Assembly: GCA_963811685.1 (NCBI GenBank)
Contig: CAWESK010000009.1
Coordinates: 124,001-188,000 of the forward strand
Length of the DNA: 64,000 nt
Direction: 5' to 3'
From: CAIWHR01 sp963811685
Lineage (GTDB): Bacteria; Pseudomonadota; Gammaproteobacteria; Burkholderiales; Casimicrobiaceae
Positions within the stretch are counted from its first letter, which is position 1. The number at the start of each line of letters is the position of its first letter. A program made the translations under genes and the position numbers. The notes below the pieces were generated by a model that saw only the letters and a list, made by a program, of their open reading frames with translations, was not told the DNA's origin and did no database searches. This document shows positions 38,906 to 47,908 of this stretch, piece after piece.

Positions 38906-39445
38906 TCACTTCGCCGCGAAGCGTTTCTCGAGGTTCGCCATCACCGCGGGCCACGCGGCGGCGAAATACGCCTTGTTCTTCGCCCATTCCTCGCCGTCTC
39001 CGTAGCCGAAATTGCGCAGCGTGACCTCCGTCTTGTTGCCGGGAAGCGGCTTGAAATCGAGATAGACGAGCGTGCGCAGCGGCCGGATGGTCGGGATCGT
39101 CGGCGGCGCGTTCCACTCGAACACGAGCTGCTCCATCGGCCGCACGCTGTGCACCTTGCAGCCTTCGCAGCCGCGCGAGCCCTCCGGCTGGGTGAGTCCG
39201 AACCACAGCTCGAACGCGCCGCCCGGAACCGGCTCGACCTTGACCGCCTTGGGCGCGAAGAAACTCTCGATGCCGTCGGTCGTGGTCCACGCCTTCCAGA
39301 CTTCCGCCACCGGCGCGTCGATCGTCTTGGTGACGACGATGTCGGGCGCCAGCGCTTGCGCGGACGCGACGGACTGGGCGAGCGCGAACGCCGCCCCGAT
39401 GACTCCATTGATGAATCCCGCACGAAGAACGATCACGTCGCTCAC
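38906..39445 (-). CDS. SRPBCC/AHSA1-type domain protein with signal peptide
   Basis: The 179-residue protein starts with a probable signal peptide (hydrophobic stretch ending SVASAQA). An AHSA1/polyketide-cyclase fold follows: VVTKTIDAPVAEVWKAWTT, then VPGGAFELWF and LVFEWNAPP. Such domains bind hydrophobic ligands; an exported copy is less usual. GTG 39445 is chosen because it gives the fuller signal peptide; GTG 39436 is possible. It is the first gene of the set that continues with the SDR and fhs. Confidence 0.75.
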   Translation of the reverse strand: MSDVIVLRAGFINGVIGAAFALAQSVASAQALAPDIVVTKTIDAPVAEVWKAWTTTDGIESFFAPKAVKVEPVPGGAFELWFGLTQPEGSRGCEGCKVHSVRPMEQLVFEWNAPPTIPTIRPLRTLVYLDFKPLPGNKTEVTLRNFGYGDGEEWAKNKAYFAAAWPAVMANLEKRFAAK

Positions 39446-39531
39446 TCCCGATGGCGCGAAGCGCGCATCGTAGCGCAGGAGGACCGGGCCGTCACGGCTT
39501 TCGACGCCGCAGGCACCTGGCGGCGGACGCG

Positions 39532-40023
39532 CTAGCGCAGGAAGTCGCCGATTGCGCGCCACGCCGCGAGCTTCTCCGCGAACGGCCGCGTGTACGCCGG
39601 CGACGATGACGGCAGTACCAGGGTCTCGTAGCCCGACGCGCGCCACGCCGCTTCCGCGCGCCCCGCGGTCTTGCCGTTGAAGCAGACCAGCGCGAGGCCG
39701 CCGGCCACGCGCCGCACACGCTCGATCTCGCCACGCTCGGCGTTTCGAATCGCGCCGTCGAGGCTGCCGCGGCGCTCGCACGCGACGATGACGTCCCACA
39801 AGCCGACGGCACGTGCGCGCAACGTGGTGAGCCGCCGGCGGTACGGCATGTCCACCAGCGCCGCGCCAAGCACCTCGCCCATGAGCGGCCAGAAGTGATT
39901 GCGCGGGTGCGCGTAATACTGCTGCGCGGCGAGCGACGCCTCGCCCGGAAAGCTGCCGAGGATCAGCACGCGCGTGCCGCGCGCGATCACGGGCGGCAGG
40001 CCGAGCTTGCGGCCCGCGGTCAC
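39532..40023 (-). CDS. DNA-deoxyinosine glycosylase (uracil-DNA glycosylase superfamily, family 6-like)
   Basis: The 163-residue protein has the hypoxanthine-DNA-glycosylase layout. GSFPGEASLAAQQYYAHPRN near the start contains the active-site asparagine region, followed by NHFWPLMGEV, and LPSSSPAYTR near the end forms the DNA-binding loop. It would remove deaminated adenine (hypoxanthine) from DNA. GTG 40023 overlaps the ubiA stop (GTGA), so it is translationally coupled to ubiA without a functional reason that I can see. Confidence 0.85.
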   Translation of the reverse strand: MTAGRKLGLPPVIARGTRVLILGSFPGEASLAAQQYYAHPRNHFWPLMGEVLGAALVDMPYRRRLTTLRARAVGLWDVIVACERRGSLDGAIRNAERGEIERVRRVAGGLALVCFNGKTAGRAEAAWRASGYETLVLPSSSPAYTRPFAEKLAAWRAIGDFLR

Positions 40024-40973
40024 AACCCGTTGGGCCAGGCGCCCGCGCGCACCGCGAAATCGGCCGCGACCCCGGCGAACACGGCGAGACCGAACCAGTG
40101 ATTGCTGCGGAACGCGCGAAAGCAGCGATCGCGGTCGCGCATTCGGATGAGGTGGAACTGCCAGAGCGCGCCGACGAAGGCGACGACGAGCCCGCCGTAG
40201 TAGACGGGACCGGCGGCCCAGTAGTGCCCGACCGCGGCCATGCCGGAGAGATAGGCCAGCAGGCAGACCATCACCACCGTCACGTCGAGCCGACCGAAGA
40301 AAAGCGCCGACGTCTTGAGGCCGAGCCTGCGGTCGTCGTCGCGGTCGACCATCGCATACTCGGTGTCGTAGGCCATCACCCACAGCGCGTTGAGTCCCAG
40401 GAGCCACCAGCCGAGCGGCGCCACCGCTTCCCAGACCGCCGCGTACGCCATCGGGATCCCGAACGAGAACGCGATGCCGAGCACCGCCTGCGGAAGCGCG
40501 AAGAAACGCTTGGTGAAGGGGTAGACCAGGGTAATGGCGATCGCCGGCAGCGACAGCAGGATCGTCTTCTCGTTGGTGGCGAGCACGAGCACGAACGCGC
40601 AGGCGAACAGGGCCGCGGCGACGGCGAGCGCCTCCCACGGCGGGATCTCGCCGGCGGCAAGCGGCCGCTGCGCCGTCCGTTTCACGTGAGCATCGAACTT
40701 GCGATCCGCCCAGTCGTTGAACGCGCAGCCCGCAGAGCGCGTCAGCAGCGTGCCCATGACGAAGATCAGCAGAAGGTGCAACGGCGGCCTGCCCATCGCC
40801 GCGATCCAAAGCGCGGTCATCGTCGGCCACAGCAGCAGCAGCGTGCCGATCGGCTTGTCGAGACGAATCAGCCGCTCGTAGACGTCGAGCCTGGCCTTCA
40901 GCTTCTCCTCGCGCGTTCGCGGCGGGGAGAGCGCGGGCGCGGGTGATGCCTCGGCGTCGGGGATTTCGCTCAC
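40020..40973 (-). CDS. ubiA: 4-hydroxybenzoate octaprenyltransferase
   Basis: This 317-residue integral membrane prenyltransferase of ubiquinone synthesis has seven to nine predicted helices. The first Asp-rich motif is NDWADRKFDAHVKRT and the second is DTEYAMVDRDDD. RLDKPIGTLLLLWPT is the standard first-helix entry. The start is GTG 40973, overlapping the stop of the epimerase gene by 4 bases. It is the middle gene of a tightly coupled three-gene set. Confidence 0.94.
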   Translation of the reverse strand: MSEIPDAEASPAPALSPPRTREEKLKARLDVYERLIRLDKPIGTLLLLWPTMTALWIAAMGRPPLHLLLIFVMGTLLTRSAGCAFNDWADRKFDAHVKRTAQRPLAAGEIPPWEALAVAAALFACAFVLVLATNEKTILLSLPAIAITLVYPFTKRFFALPQAVLGIAFSFGIPMAYAAVWEAVAPLGWWLLGLNALWVMAYDTEYAMVDRDDDRRLGLKTSALFFGRLDVTVVMVCLLAYLSGMAAVGHYWAAGPVYYGGLVVAFVGALWQFHLIRMRDRDRCFRAFRSNHWFGLAVFAGVAADFAVRAGAWPNGL

Positions 40974-41872
40974 AACGGAAGCGCAAGCTGTTTTTTCAGG
41001 TCGCGCGGCGCGACGGCGTCGAGCAGATGCTGCGGCGTCGGGTAGCGCAGGCGCACCCGCAGCTCGTTCTTCATCCGCGCATTCACGAGCCGTCGTGATT
41101 CGCTCATGAACGACAGCAGCATCGGCGCGATCCTCTGCTCGGCTTCCTCCCACGACACCCGCGGCGGCCGCGGCAGATGGAACGCGTCGGCAACGGCATC
41201 GAACCAGCTGCCCATCTTCATCTCGGCATCGTCGGTGACGTTGTACGCGCGGTTGGACTGCCCGCGAAACAGCGCGGCGACGATCGCGTGCGCCAGGTCC
41301 GACGCGTGGACGTGGTTCGTGAACACGTCTTCGCTCGGCGCGAGCACCGGCGTCCCCTGGCGGATGCGGTCCAGCGGCAGGCGCGTCTCGGTGTAGATTC
41401 CGGGCACCCGGAGGATCGCCAGGCGGACGCCGTGATGCGCCGCCCATGCGCGCAGACGATCCTCGGCCGCCACCCGCCGGCGCGCGCGCGGCGACTGGGC
41501 GCGTCGCGGCCGCGTTTCCGCGATGCGCGCGCCCGCGCAATCTCCGTAGACGCCGGACGTGGAAACGTACACGAATCGCTGTGGTATGCTTCGCGCCCGC
41601 GTCAGAGCCGCGAGCAGCTTTTGCGTGCGCGGATCGTCGCGGCCTTCGGAGGGCGGCGGCGCGAAATGCAGCACCGCGAACGGCGCCGCCCGCAAGCGGC
41701 CCAGCGTCGCGAAGTGGTCGAGGTCGCCGACGATGGGGACGATGCCTTGGGAGCGCAGGCGGGGAATGTCCTCGGTGCGGCGCGTGAGACCGTAGAGTCG
41801 GACCTTCGGATGGAGCAGGCCGGCGGTGCGCAGTGCGACATCGCCGCAGCCAATCAACAGTACCCGGATCAC
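40970..41872 (-). CDS. NAD-dependent epimerase/reductase-like protein
   Basis: The 300-residue extended-SDR-like protein starts at GTG 41872 with VIRVLLIGCGDVALRTA, a GxGxxG-like nucleotide-binding start of the YeeZ type. RFVYVSTSGVYGDCAG gives the active-site serine region. ILRVPGIY and FTNHVHASDLAHAI are typical downstream motifs. Substrate unknown. It heads the minus-strand set with ubiA and the glycosylase, and diverges from the reductase gene across about 60 bases. Confidence 0.8.
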   Translation of the reverse strand: MIRVLLIGCGDVALRTAGLLHPKVRLYGLTRRTEDIPRLRSQGIVPIVGDLDHFATLGRLRAAPFAVLHFAPPPSEGRDDPRTQKLLAALTRARSIPQRFVYVSTSGVYGDCAGARIAETRPRRAQSPRARRRVAAEDRLRAWAAHHGVRLAILRVPGIYTETRLPLDRIRQGTPVLAPSEDVFTNHVHASDLAHAIVAALFRGQSNRAYNVTDDAEMKMGSWFDAVADAFHLPRPPRVSWEEAEQRIAPMLLSFMSESRRLVNARMKNELRVRLRYPTPQHLLDAVAPRDLKKQLALPL

Positions 41873-41933
41873 GCGCGCCTTTCGTTTCGCGCGGCGCCCG
41901 CGCCGCGCGCCAGAGCCCTCGATCGACCTGCCG

Positions 41934-42959
41934 ATGCCGCACCAGATTACCATAACGCCCAGCGGGCATTCGTTCGTCTGCGAGGACGGCGACACCGTGC
42001 TCGCGGCGGCGATGGCCGCCGACCTCATGCTTCCTTACGGCTGCCGCAACGGCGCCTGCGGAACGTGCAAGGGAAAGATCGTCGAAGGTCGCGTGGACTA
42101 CGGCCCGTACCAGGCGGGCACGCTCACCGACGACGAGAAACGGGCGGGACAGGCGCTGTTCTGCTGCGCGCAGCCCGAGACCGACCTCGTGATCGAGGTG
42201 CGCGAAGTGCGGCGCGCGGGCGACATCCGCATCCGCAAGCTGCCGTGCCGCGTCGAGACGATCGACAAGCCGGCGCCCGACGTCGCCATCGTGAAGCTCA
42301 AGCTGCCGGCGAACGAGCGGCTCCAGTATCTCGCCGGCCAGTACGTCGATCTCCTGCTGAAGGACAACCGCCGCCGCAGCTTTTCTCTCGCCACGCCGCC
42401 GCACGACGATGCGCTGCTCGAGCTCCACGTGCGCCACGTGCCGGACGGACTCTTCTCCGACCAGCTCTTCAACGAATTCAAGGGCCGCGAAATCCTGCGC
42501 TTCGAAGGCCCGCTCGGGACGTTCTTCCTGCGCGAGGAGTCCGACAAGCCGATCATCTTCGTCGCCGGCGGGACCGGATTCGCGCCGATCAAGGCGGTGA
42601 TCGAGCACGCGCTCCATCACCATATCGACCAGCATCGGCCGATCGTGCTGTACTGGGGCGTGCGCGCGAAGCGCGATCTCTATCTACCCGACCTGCCGGC
42701 GAAATGGCAGCGCGAGAGCGCCAACTTCACGTTCATTCCGGTGCTGTCCGATCCCGCGCCCGACGACGCGTGGCCGGGGCGCACCGGCTTCGTCCATCAG
42801 GCGGTGCTCGACGACTTCGCCGATCTCTCGGGCTATCAGGTCTATGCTTGCGGCGGCCCCGCGATGATCGATATCGCGCGCAAGACGTTCACCGAAGCGC
42901 GCCACCTGCCGACGGATGCGTTTTTCGCCGACAGCTTCACCTACGCGCCGGCGAAATAA
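41934..42959 (+). CDS. CDP-6-deoxy-delta-3,4-glucoseen reductase-like flavoprotein
   Basis: The 341-residue protein fuses an N-terminal plant-type [2Fe-2S] domain (C37, C42, C45 and C77 or C78) to a ferredoxin-NADP reductase module. The module has an FAD-binding RRSFSLATPP and a nucleotide-binding VAGGTGFAPI. This matches the AscD/vanillate-reductase-like group that feeds electrons from NAD(P)H to a partner enzyme. No deoxysugar gene is nearby, so the partner is unknown. In betaproteobacteria this gene is often annotated as the glucoseen reductase without such a context. Confidence 0.82.
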   Translation: MPHQITITPSGHSFVCEDGDTVLAAAMAADLMLPYGCRNGACGTCKGKIVEGRVDYGPYQAGTLTDDEKRAGQALFCCAQPETDLVIEVREVRRAGDIRIRKLPCRVETIDKPAPDVAIVKLKLPANERLQYLAGQYVDLLLKDNRRRSFSLATPPHDDALLELHVRHVPDGLFSDQLFNEFKGREILRFEGPLGTFFLREESDKPIIFVAGGTGFAPIKAVIEHALHHHIDQHRPIVLYWGVRAKRDLYLPDLPAKWQRESANFTFIPVLSDPAPDDAWPGRTGFVHQAVLDDFADLSGYQVYACGGPAMIDIARKTFTEARHLPTDAFFADSFTYAPAK

Positions 42960-42978
42960 CTCGCGCGCGAGCGAGCCG

Positions 42979-44172
42979 CTAGCTGCGCGACCGCAGCTCC
43001 GCCAACGCGAGCTTGAGTGCCGCCGCGAGCTGCGTATTGGCATCGTCGGTGCGGCCGAGCCGTGCATAGAGCTCGCCCAGCGCGACACGCGTCTCGTAGG
43101 CGTCGTCGAGACCCAGACTCGCCTCGAGATACGTTTCCGCCTTGCCCCAGAGCTGCGCGCGCACGCATAGCGTACCCAGCGCGCGCAGGAGCAGCGCATC
43201 GTCATCGTGCGTGACGAGCCAGCGCTCGGCTTCGGCGAGTTGCTTCGTGGGGTCGGGCGTGTTGCATCCGGCATACAGCACGACGAGCTCGGGCTCCCAA
43301 TACCGCTCGAGACTGTGCACCAGGATGTCCGCGGCCTCGCGCTCGCCGCCCAGTCCGGCGAAGCTCTTTGCCCCCGCGCGGGCGATTTTCGGCAGCCGCT
43401 GGTCGGCATCGGTGAGCTTGCTCCAGTAAGTCCGCAGGCCGGCGGGGTCGTGCGCGCGTGCCGCGAGCTCCTCCGCGTGCGCGGCGGCCCGCAGATAGTC
43501 GCCTTCCTGCGCGCCGTACGCCTTGCGCCGGACGAGCTGATCGACGAGCGCCGGGATCTCCGCATAGCGCCCCGCGCCTTGCAGCGCGCGCAATTCGAGG
43601 CGCAGCGCCGCGGTATGCGAGCCCGCTTCCTTTTTCAATGCCTGCAGCGTCGCGAGCGCATCGATCGGCCGGCCCTGCTCGAGCTTCATCTCGGCATCCA
43701 GCATGAGCCGCGGCACCGCGAGGCTCGCCGTCTGCGCGACCGGGCCGGTGAGATGCGCCGCCGCCGTTGCGAAGTCGCGGGTGTCGAGTGCCGCCCGGGC
43801 GGCGACGAGGGCGGAAAATCCCGGCGCGCCGGGAATGTCGAGCGCTTCCTCGGCGAACTGCCGCGACTTGCCGTACCGGCCTTCGAGCAGCGCGACGACC
43901 GCGGCGTCGAGCTTCGCCCGCGCACGCGCTTCCTGCTGGCGGCGGCGAAAAGCGCGGACCTCGCGCGGCAACGCCGCCGTGCGGAGAGCGAGCCGCAGCA
44001 GCGCATAACCGCCGGCAAAGCCGCCGATGAGGAGCAGCAGCAGCAGATTGAGCGACACCTCGACGCGCCAGGGCGGCGCGACGAACAACACATAGCCGCT
44101 GATGACCTTCGCGGCGAGCGCGACGCTCACCGCCGCGGCGGCGAGCAGCAGGAACCAGAACAGGATGCGCAC
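42979..44172 (-). CDS. hemY: HemY-like membrane TPR protein of the heme operon
   Basis: The 397-residue protein has two N-terminal membrane helices (MRILFWFLLLAAAAVSVALA and LNLLLLLLIGGFAGGYALL). A large periplasmic or cytoplasmic helical-repeat domain follows, including the conserved RAARAAL-type and WGKAETYLEASL blocks. It is the proteobacterial HemY, not the protoporphyrinogen oxidase of that name, and its precise role in heme synthesis or transfer is not established. It follows hemX by 10 bases. Confidence 0.9.
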   Translation of the reverse strand: MRILFWFLLLAAAAVSVALAAKVISGYVLFVAPPWRVEVSLNLLLLLLIGGFAGGYALLRLALRTAALPREVRAFRRRQQEARARAKLDAAVVALLEGRYGKSRQFAEEALDIPGAPGFSALVAARAALDTRDFATAAAHLTGPVAQTASLAVPRLMLDAEMKLEQGRPIDALATLQALKKEAGSHTAALRLELRALQGAGRYAEIPALVDQLVRRKAYGAQEGDYLRAAAHAEELAARAHDPAGLRTYWSKLTDADQRLPKIARAGAKSFAGLGGEREAADILVHSLERYWEPELVVLYAGCNTPDPTKQLAEAERWLVTHDDDALLLRALGTLCVRAQLWGKAETYLEASLGLDDAYETRVALGELYARLGRTDDANTQLAAALKLALAELRSRS

Positions 44173-44182
44173 GGCGGAAGCG

Positions 44183-45308
44183 TCAGCGCGCCGGAGGCGG
44201 AACGGCGGAACGCCCGGGCGCGCGGTCCTGCGACAGGCGCAGCACGCGCAACGCCTCGAGGCTGCGCGAAAGATCGGGCATCTCGCCGCCGAGCGGCGTC
44301 GCGGCGAGCTGTTTCAGCGTTGCCTGCAGCGTCTGCACGGGCTTCGTCCGCGTGTCGAAATACTGCCCCACCCACGTCGACGCCGCCGCGATGTCGGCCT
44401 TGAAGCTCGCGTCGTCGTGGTTCACGAGCGCGATGCGCGCCGACAGCAGCCGCAGGCGGAGGTTCTCGCGCAGGAAATAGCGCTGCGAGGGCAAGCAGCA
44501 GCGGCGCGGCCGGCCGATCCGAGGACTCGATCCGGACGAGCTGCTTCATGTCGCCCCACACGTCGCGCAGGAAGCGCTGCCACGAGGGCTCGTCGGCCGG
44601 AGGCGCCTCGTCGGCCGTGCGCGGCGGCAGCCGCTCGTCCATCGCCAACGGAAGCGTCGAGACGGCGGCGATCGCCTGGTCGAGCTTGAGACCGAGTCCG
44701 GTCACGTCGACGAAGGGGATGGCCTTCAGCTGGTCCATGTCGCGGGAGAACGCGCGGCGCAGCGGCACGAACTGCGGACGATCGAGACGTTGCAGCTTGG
44801 CGTCGGCGATCTGCAGCGCGGTAAGCGCCGAGGGAACGTTGCCCGCGAGCAGCAGCTGCTGGCTGGCGATCAGCAGCACCTGCTCGATCTCGGTCAGCGC
44901 GATCTCGTCGCGCGATGGCGCGAGGTCGCGGTAGAGCGCTTCGAGCGCCGCCTGCTGCGCCTGTGATTCGGCGATGCGCGTCTCGAGCAGCGTGACGCGC
45001 GCCTCGGCGTCGCGCAAGGCAGTCGCCAGGTCCGTTTGCGCCTTGCCGGTCGCCTGCGTCGTCCCTTCGACCGCGGTGAGGCGCTCCGCCACTTCCGTGC
45101 GCAGATCGCGCTCGGCCCGGCGGCCGTCGAGCCAGCCGGCGATCCCAACCGCGAGTGCCAGCACTGCAACAACGGCAACCCATGGTCGCGCTGCCCACGA
45201 CGACGACGCCACGGGGCGGAGCGGACGCGGTGCATCGCCACGCGGCAGCGCGCCCGGGCCGGTATCGGCGGAGGGAGGCAGCAGCGTGCCGTCAACGGGA
45301 TCGGACAT
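44183..45308 (-). CDS. hemX: HemX-like protein (frameshifted)
   Basis: The protein of about 375 residues has a proline-rich cytoplasmic N-terminus and one membrane helix (WVAVVAVLALAVGIAGWL). A long periplasmic coiled coil (residues 70-125) and the HemX C-terminal domain (QVLLIASQQLLLAGN, RYFLRENLRLRLLSAR) follow. Near 44488 the frame changes after AAPLLLA; one extra base explains it. ATG 45308 starts it. Normally hemX follows hemD directly; here four genes' worth of DNA lies between. Confidence 0.85.
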
Positions 45309-45472
45309 GAGAAGAGGGCGGCGAGCGGGCAATGATTCTAGCAGGCGACGACGCCTGGCGACGCTGCGCGCCAGGCATTCCCGGGCTACAATTGCGTGAC
45401 AGGCGCAGCGCGCCGGCGGCGCTTCGAAGAACCGGATGCCCGCGCCGCATCCATTCCCGGCAGGTCCCTCGC

Positions 45473-45982
45473 GTGACCATTCTCCTCGTTCTCGTCGCCC
45501 TCGCCGCCGCCGTGGCAATCGGCTTTGCGATCGGCCGCGCGCAGCGCAGGGGTCCCGACGCAACGCCGGCTTCGCCCGCGCTGACGGACCCATCGCCCGC
45601 CGCCGCGCCGTCCGGCGCCCACGAAACGGAGCGCCGCCGACTCGAGGACGAGCTCGCGCAGGCGCGCGCCGAAACCGCGCGGTATCGTGCGCTGATCGTC
45701 GACATCGAGAACAACGCGCCGTCTCCGCTGATGGGGCCGGGCGCGCCGGACGACCTGAAGCTCATCGTCGGCATCGGGCCCGTGCTCGAGCGGATGCTCC
45801 ATCAGCTCGGCGTCACGACGTTTCGGCAGGTCGCGTATTGGTCCGAGCGAGACATCGACGAATTCGATGCCAAGCTGCACGAGTTTCCCGGGCGCATCCG
45901 CCGCGACGCGTGGGTGACGCAGGCGCGTGCTCTCCATCAGAGCAAATACGGGGAAGCGCTGCCGATACGGGAAGCGAAGTGA
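45473..45982 (+). CDS. Membrane-anchored helix-hairpin-helix domain protein
   Basis: The 169-residue protein starts at GTG 45473. An N-terminal membrane helix (VTILLVLVALAAAVAIGFAIG) is followed by a low-complexity linker, a short coiled coil (RRRLEDELAQARAETARYR) and a C-terminal helix-hairpin-helix segment (DDLKLIVGIGPVLERMLHQL and following). The latter resembles the H3TH domain seen at the end of NADH dehydrogenase subunit E and in many small membrane proteins. Function unknown. A TACAAT at 45387-45392 could be its -10 box. Confidence 0.7.
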   Translation: MTILLVLVALAAAVAIGFAIGRAQRRGPDATPASPALTDPSPAAAPSGAHETERRRLEDELAQARAETARYRALIVDIENNAPSPLMGPGAPDDLKLIVGIGPVLERMLHQLGVTTFRQVAYWSERDIDEFDAKLHEFPGRIRRDAWVTQARALHQSKYGEALPIREAK

Positions 45983-46016
45983 CCTGCCGTCGCCGATTCA
46001 ACGCGCCAACGGGTCG

Positions 46017-46955
46017 ATGAGCTCCACCGCCGGCAAGCAGGCGCCGGGCGCATCGCAGGTGACGATGGCGGCCTTTTTTCCGGTCGCGGTGCTGACGCTG
46101 ATCTGGGGCTGCAACTGGCCGATCCTCAAGATGGGCGTTACCGAGATCGCGCCGCTGACGTTTCGCGCGATGACGCTGCCGTTCGCAGCGCTCGGCATGC
46201 TCGCCGTGTCCCGCCTCTCGGGTGACTCGATCCGGGTGCCGCCCGCGCTTTGGGGCAAAGTGGCCACGCTTGCGCTGTTCAACATCGCGGTGTGGAACGG
46301 CCTCATCCTTTTCGGCGTCCGCCAGCTGCCCGCGGGACGGAGCGCGATCCTCGCGTACACGATGCCCGTATGGACGGTGCTCATCTCGCTCGTGCTGCTG
46401 TCGGAACCGCTCGGCCGGCGACGGATCGCCGGCATGGCGCTCGGCATGCTCGGGATGGCGCTGCTGCTCGGCGACGATATCCGTCATTTCCAGCGGGCAC
46501 CGACGGCCGCGCTGATGATCCTCGGCGCCGCGATCTCGTGGGCTCTGGGCACCGTGCTGTTGCGCAAATGGCGGCTGCCGCTGCCGCAGAACACGCTGTC
46601 GGGCTGGATGATGCTGCTCGGATGGCTTCCGATCGCGATCCTCGCGCCGTTCTTCGCGCCCGCGCCGCTCGCGATGCCCTCGCCCAGCGCCTGGTTCGCG
46701 ATCGTCTACAACATCTTCCTCGCGGGAACGCTCGCGCACTGGGCCTGGTTCACGCTCGCGCGCACGCTCCCCGTCGCGGTGTCGTCGATGGCGTCGCTGC
46801 CCGTCCCCATCGTCGGCGTGTTCGCGGGCATGCTCATGCTGGGCGAGCACCCGGGCGCGAGCGAGTGGATCGCGCTGGCGCTGGTCGTCGCGGCGATGGT
46901 CGCCGTGCTGTGGGCGCCGAAACCGGTGCCGGCGCCGATGGCGCCCGACGATTAG
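46017..46955 (+). CDS. EamA-family (DMT) transporter
   Basis: The 312-residue inner-membrane protein has ten predicted helices in two EamA repeats: LIWGCNWPILKMGV at the first and ISWALGTVLLRKWRLP at the second. LLSEPLGRRRIAGMALGMLGMALL closes the first repeat. Members export amino acids or metabolites; the substrate is unknown. It starts 34 bases after the helix-hairpin-helix gene and its end overlaps the convergent hydroxyacid dehydrogenase gene by 4 bases. Confidence 0.88.
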   Translation: MSSTAGKQAPGASQVTMAAFFPVAVLTLIWGCNWPILKMGVTEIAPLTFRAMTLPFAALGMLAVSRLSGDSIRVPPALWGKVATLALFNIAVWNGLILFGVRQLPAGRSAILAYTMPVWTVLISLVLLSEPLGRRRIAGMALGMLGMALLLGDDIRHFQRAPTAALMILGAAISWALGTVLLRKWRLPLPQNTLSGWMMLLGWLPIAILAPFFAPAPLAMPSPSAWFAIVYNIFLAGTLAHWAWFTLARTLPVAVSSMASLPVPIVGVFAGMLMLGEHPGASEWIALALVVAAMVAVLWAPKPVPAPMAPDD

Positions 46956-47908
46956 GCGAGCTCCGGAATCAGCGTCGGCAGCGGGTTCCCTGCGAACCAT
47001 GCATCGAGGTTCGCCTTGCAGAGATCGCCCATCGCCTTGCGCGTCTCGTGCGTCGCGCTGCCGACGTGCGGCAGCAGCACGACGTTGCTCATCGCGAGGA
47101 GCGGGGCCGGAATGTGCGGCTCGTCGGCGAACACGTCGAGACCCGCTGCCTTGATGACGCCGCCCTGCAGCGCGGCGACAAGCGCGGGCTCGTCGACGAT
47201 CGACCCGCGCGCGATGTTGACGAGCGTGCCTTTCTTTCCGAGCGCGGCGAGCACGTCGGCGTCGACGATGTTCTTCGTCGCCGCGCCGCCGGGACACGCG
47301 ACGATCAGGAAGTCCGCCGCCGCCGCGAGGCCCTCGAGGTCGGGGATGTATTGAAACGGCACCTCCTGCGGCCTGCGCCCGGTGTAGGCGATCTTCATTC
47401 CCATCGCCGCGAGGCGCTGCGCGATCGCCTTGCCGATGCGGCCCAAGCCCAGGATGCCAGCGGTCTTGCCCGCGAGCTTCGTCGTGAGCTCGGCGCCGCG
47501 CTTCTCCCATTCCCCTGCCTGCACAAATCGATTCGCGCGCACGAATCCGCGGCCCGTCATCAGCACGAGGCCGACCGCGACGTCGGCGACGTCGTCGGTG
47601 AGGACGTCGGGCGTGTTCGTCACCTTGATGCCGCGCGAGCGGCAATAGTCGACCGGCACGCCGTCATAGCCGACGCCGAACACCGAGATGATCTCGAGCG
47701 CCGGCAGCGAGTCGAGCAGCGTCGTCGGCGTGACGGTGCCGCCGCCCTGCACGAGTCCGCGGACGACGCGCCCGCACCCGGCGAGGAACGCCGCCTTGTC
47801 GGCCGCCTGCACATAGTCGTGGCAGCGGTAATCGGCCTTCAAGGGATCGTAGAGGAACGGCGGCAACGGCGCGGTGACGATGATGTCGGTGTGCGGCATG
47901 ATATTCAT
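46952..47908 (-). CDS. D-2-hydroxyacid dehydrogenase (glyoxylate/hydroxypyruvate reductase-like)
   Basis: The 318-residue NAD(P)-dependent enzyme has the nucleotide motif GILGLGRIGKAIAQRLAAMG and conserved VNIARGSIVDE (catalytic arginine). A glutamate follows in DVFADEP and the catalytic histidine is in LLPHVGSAT. It interconverts a 2-keto acid and a D-2-hydroxy acid, probably glyoxylate or hydroxypyruvate. ATG 47908 overlaps the hemD stop (ATGA), so it is translationally coupled to hemD, an unexpected partner. Confidence 0.88.
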   Translation of the reverse strand: MNIMPHTDIIVTAPLPPFLYDPLKADYRCHDYVQAADKAAFLAGCGRVVRGLVQGGGTVTPTTLLDSLPALEIISVFGVGYDGVPVDYCRSRGIKVTNTPDVLTDDVADVAVGLVLMTGRGFVRANRFVQAGEWEKRGAELTTKLAGKTAGILGLGRIGKAIAQRLAAMGMKIAYTGRRPQEVPFQYIPDLEGLAAAADFLIVACPGGAATKNIVDADVLAALGKKGTLVNIARGSIVDEPALVAALQGGVIKAAGLDVFADEPHIPAPLLAMSNVVLLPHVGSATHETRKAMGDLCKANLDAWFAGNPLPTLIPELA

